DNA from: Chloroflexota bacterium | Lineage (GTDB): Bacteria; Chloroflexota; Dehalococcoidia; Lucifugimonadales; JADFKI01 | NCBI GenBank assembly: GCA_024648655.1 | Contig: JAGGDZ010000447.1 | Coordinates: 1 to 8,842, forward strand | Length of the DNA: 8,842 nt | Direction: 5' to 3' | In this document: one piece after another, positions 7,239 through 8,842 of the stretch | Layout of the letters: the number at the start of each line of letters is the position of its first letter | Numbering within the stretch: the stretch's first letter is position 1 | Translations under genes and position numbers: made by a program | Notes under the pieces: generated by a model | Databases searched by the model: none | Told to the model about the DNA's origin: nothing | Seen by the model: the letters and a program-made list of their open reading frames with translations, nothing else

Positions 7239-8231
7239 TCAGGCGTCTCGCACACAGCGAAAGCCGAGATTGCCGGTCGAGCTGTCCGGAGTGTTCGATG
7301 TGCGCGCCGCGACGCGGTAGCGGTTGCAGTACGAGTCGTGGCACAGATACGACCCGCCGCGAATCGTCTTGGCAGCCCCGGATGGCGGTCCCTGCGGGTT
7401 ATCGCGCAGCTCGTTGACGTTACCTGTCCCGGCATTGCCCATCTCGATATGAAATGTCGGGCTGAACCAGTCGCTCGTCCACTCCCAGACATTGCCGGAG
7501 ACATTGTACAAGCCGTAGCCGTTCGGCTCGTAGGCATCCACGGGCGCCGTGCCTTTGTAGCCGTCATCGGCGCTGTTCTCGTCAGGGAAGACGCCCTGCC
7601 AGATGTTGCAGCGATGTTCGCCGCCCGGCGTCAGTTCGTCGCCCCAGGCATATCGCTTTTGCGCGAGGCCACCGCGCGCGGCGTACTCCCACTCGGCCTC
7701 GGTGGGGAGGCGCTTGCCTGCCCACTGGCAGTATGCGGTCGCGTCGTTCCACGAGATGTGCGTTGCCGGGTGGTTCCAGCGCCGCTTCAGGTTGGAGCCG
7801 GGACCCTCAGGCCTGCGCCAGTACGCGCCGTTGATGACCCACCACCACGGCGCTTCGGCTGCCGCCTGCTCAGCGGCGCGCCGCGCCTTGATGCCCACGA
7901 ACATATGGAACACGAAAGACCAGCCAAACCTCTCGGCATCCGTCTCGTAGCCCGTCTCGCGCGCGAACTGGTCAAACTGCTGATTGGTGACCGCGCAGGC
8001 GTCGATGTAGAAAGGGTTGAGCCGAACAGGACGCACGGGACCTTCGCCATCCGCCCGGAAGCCGACAGGGTCGTCCGTGCCCATCAGGAACTCGCCGCCG
8101 GATATGAGCGCCATGCCGTCAACATTGCCGTTGGAGGATTGCGGCGCGGTGGGCGCTTCTCTGGGGGAAGGTGTTGTGGACGTGGACGGCATGCGTGCCG
8201 CGGTGCAGCATGGAGAGGGCTGGTGTTGCAT
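7239..8231 (-). CDS. Formylglycine-generating enzyme (SUMF1-type sulfatase activator)
   Basis: This enzyme oxidises a cysteine in type I sulfatases to the catalytic C-alpha-formylglycine, using oxygen and Cu(I). The 330-residue protein matches SUMF1 along its whole domain: GGEFLMGTDDP (45-55), FYIDACAVTNQQF (74-86), APWWWVINGAYWRRPEGP (127-144), HISWNDATAYCQWAGKRLPT (158-177), NIWQGVFP (209-216), NGYGLYNVSGNVWEWTSDWF (237-256). In the final GGSYLCHDSYCNRYR (292-306) both active-site cysteines, C297 and C302, are present. This separates it from the many catalytically different FGE-sulfatase domain proteins such as EgtB. Residues 1-36 are a Pro/Ser/Thr-rich tail with a C8-C9 pair, outside the family core. 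The ATG is backed by AAGGT (8238-8242) 6 bases upstream. It heads a likely operon with the GMC gene 82 bp downstream. No sulfatase lies in the window. Confidence 0.95.
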   Translation of the reverse strand: MQHQPSPCCTAARMPSTSTTPSPREAPTAPQSSNGNVDGMALISGGEFLMGTDDPVGFRADGEGPVRPVRLNPFYIDACAVTNQQFDQFARETGYETDAERFGWSFVFHMFVGIKARRAAEQAAAEAPWWWVINGAYWRRPEGPGSNLKRRWNHPATHISWNDATAYCQWAGKRLPTEAEWEYAARGGLAQKRYAWGDELTPGGEHRCNIWQGVFPDENSADDGYKGTAPVDAYEPNGYGLYNVSGNVWEWTSDWFSPTFHIEMGNAGTGNVNELRDNPQGPPSGAAKTIRGGSYLCHDSYCNRYRVAARTSNTPDSSTGNLGFRCVRDA

Positions 8232-8235
8232 TAAA

Positions 8236-8651
8236 TTACCTTGGGCGCTGTATCAGGGTTAGTTGCAGTATTGGGTCGAAGTCTCCGTCATCCGACACTA
8301 GAGGACAGCCAAGTGTTACGGCCGTAGCTGCTATCCAAGCATCTGCCATAGACAGTTCTCGACTTGCTCTTCTCATTTCACTACGAAGCCGGGCGCATGT
8401 TTCTATCAGTGTACGGGTTGGCCAGATTACATGAAACTTACTCAAATGCCTATCCATCGTTTCGATTCGCCGCTGTCCACAATTCCCATAAAATACGCCA
8501 AACTAGCACTCTTCAATAATCGTCTGAAAAGAGAATATGCGTGCCGAACCTGTCGTCAACGATGTAAGATAGGCGGAGGCGACATGTGCCATACAGCGTA
8601 GATTTTCCGTGACGACAACGCTGCTTTATATGACGACCACGATTTTGTCAT
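8236..8651 (-). pseudogene. vapC-like PIN-domain toxin, decayed
   Basis: The open 73-codon end (8457-8236) is the C-terminal half of a VapC ribonuclease, with ADAWIAATAVTLGCPLV and the acidic SDDGDFD motif (D57, D59 counted from 8457). Reading upstream in the same frame continues the family pattern: RIFSFQTIIEE, a TAG at 8503-8505, then FGVFYGN and GQRRIE. An earlier TAA at 8626-8628 interrupts a stretch like the N-terminal strand (KIVVVI, SSVVV) where the first catalytic Asp should be. An ATG at 8651 with a GAGGTG ribosome binding site (8657-8662) fits the original start but is out of frame, implying a frameshift. The full span of 416 bases equals a typical VapC of about 138 residues. No VapB antitoxin gene is recognised in the adjacent bases. 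It ends 4 bases before the FGE start, and its stop overlaps the FGE ribosome binding site. Confidence 0.82.
8532..8559 (-). promoter_or_regulatory. Weak candidate promoter for the FGE-GMC-SDR cluster
   Basis: On the minus strand TTGACG (8559-8554) and TATTCT (8537-8532) are separated by 16 bases, inside the vapC remnant and about 300 bases before the FGE start. Match quality is moderate and no other evidence supports it. The real promoter may lie elsewhere upstream. Confidence 0.2.
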
Positions 8652-8842
8652 TTGGACACCTCAAAGAGTAGTAATTCTTAGCCCAGTTCATCCTAAAACA
8701 TCTCAAAGTATAAATAAACTCTTATGATGTAACCGTACCAAGTACGGTGTGGAGTTTCGGGAGGATTGAATAAGACACGGCAACCTGCGATTTCAGACGC
8801 CGCGCGACTACGCCGCCACCAACTCACCCAGCGACAGTCCGT
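8652..8842. other. Upstream region of the vapC remnant, no identified gene
   Basis: No gene is recognised. On the minus strand a TATACT (8712-8707) about 55 bases before the old vapC start could be its -10 box. At the window edge the minus strand reads GLSLGELVAA and then a stop (8842-8808), which could be the end of a gene entering from the right, but ten residues are too few to judge. Confidence 0.35.
8732..8748. repeat. Perfect 7-bp-arm palindrome
   Basis: ACCGTAC (8732-8738) and GTACGGT (8742-8748) are exact reverse complements around CAA. No T-tract follows on either strand, so it is not a terminator. It lies where the -35 region of a minus-strand promoter with -10 at 8712-8707 would be, a position typical of an operator. 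Confidence 0.5.

Noticed and set aside
7227..8234. 335-codon + strand ORF covering the FGE region
   Set aside because: It is the antisense shadow of FGE in GC-rich codons; the minus-strand frame has the full set of SUMF1 motifs.

Overview
The window is bacterial. It has Shine-Dalgarno-led genes, an intrinsic terminator, encoded CCA ends on both tRNAs, an ISAs1-type insertion-sequence derivative and a decayed vapC. The protein set (tandem class III aminotransferases, SDR and GMC oxidoreductases, a genuine formylglycine-generating enzyme, PIN-toxin debris) recalls oligotrophic, catabolically versatile lineages such as marine or sponge-associated Chloroflexota of the SAR202 type. That placement is an impression from protein flavour only; no marker gene in the window proves it.

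Left part (1-2297, + strand): two closely related PLP-dependent class III aminotransferases lie in tandem. The first is cut by the window edge. Both keep the PLP lysine and aspartate but differ at active-site-lining positions. Next comes a 489-bp internally deleted ISAs1-family element (2446-2934). It has perfect 16-bp terminal inverted repeats and an in-frame remnant of the transposase. A sigma70-like promoter 19 bp beyond the element drives tRNA-Phe(GAA) and tRNA-Gly(GCC).

Middle (3153-4745): about 900 bp without a convincing gene, holding only a doubtful small membrane ORF. It is followed by a self-contained transcription unit: an extended -10 promoter, a 132-residue secreted or membrane-anchored Pro/Glu-rich protein of unknown function with four cysteines, and a perfect 12-bp-stem terminator.

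Right part (4746-8231, - strand): a likely operon transcribed right to left, encoding a formylglycine-generating enzyme (FGE), a GMC-family FAD oxidoreductase and an SDR dehydrogenase, with gaps of about 80 bp. FGE would activate a type I sulfatase encoded elsewhere. The two oxidoreductases could then oxidise the desulfated alcohol or sugar; this link is inference. Four bases upstream of the FGE start is a vapC toxin pseudogene with an original ribosome binding site, two in-frame stops and a probable frameshift. The last 190 bp contain a perfect palindrome and no identifiable gene.
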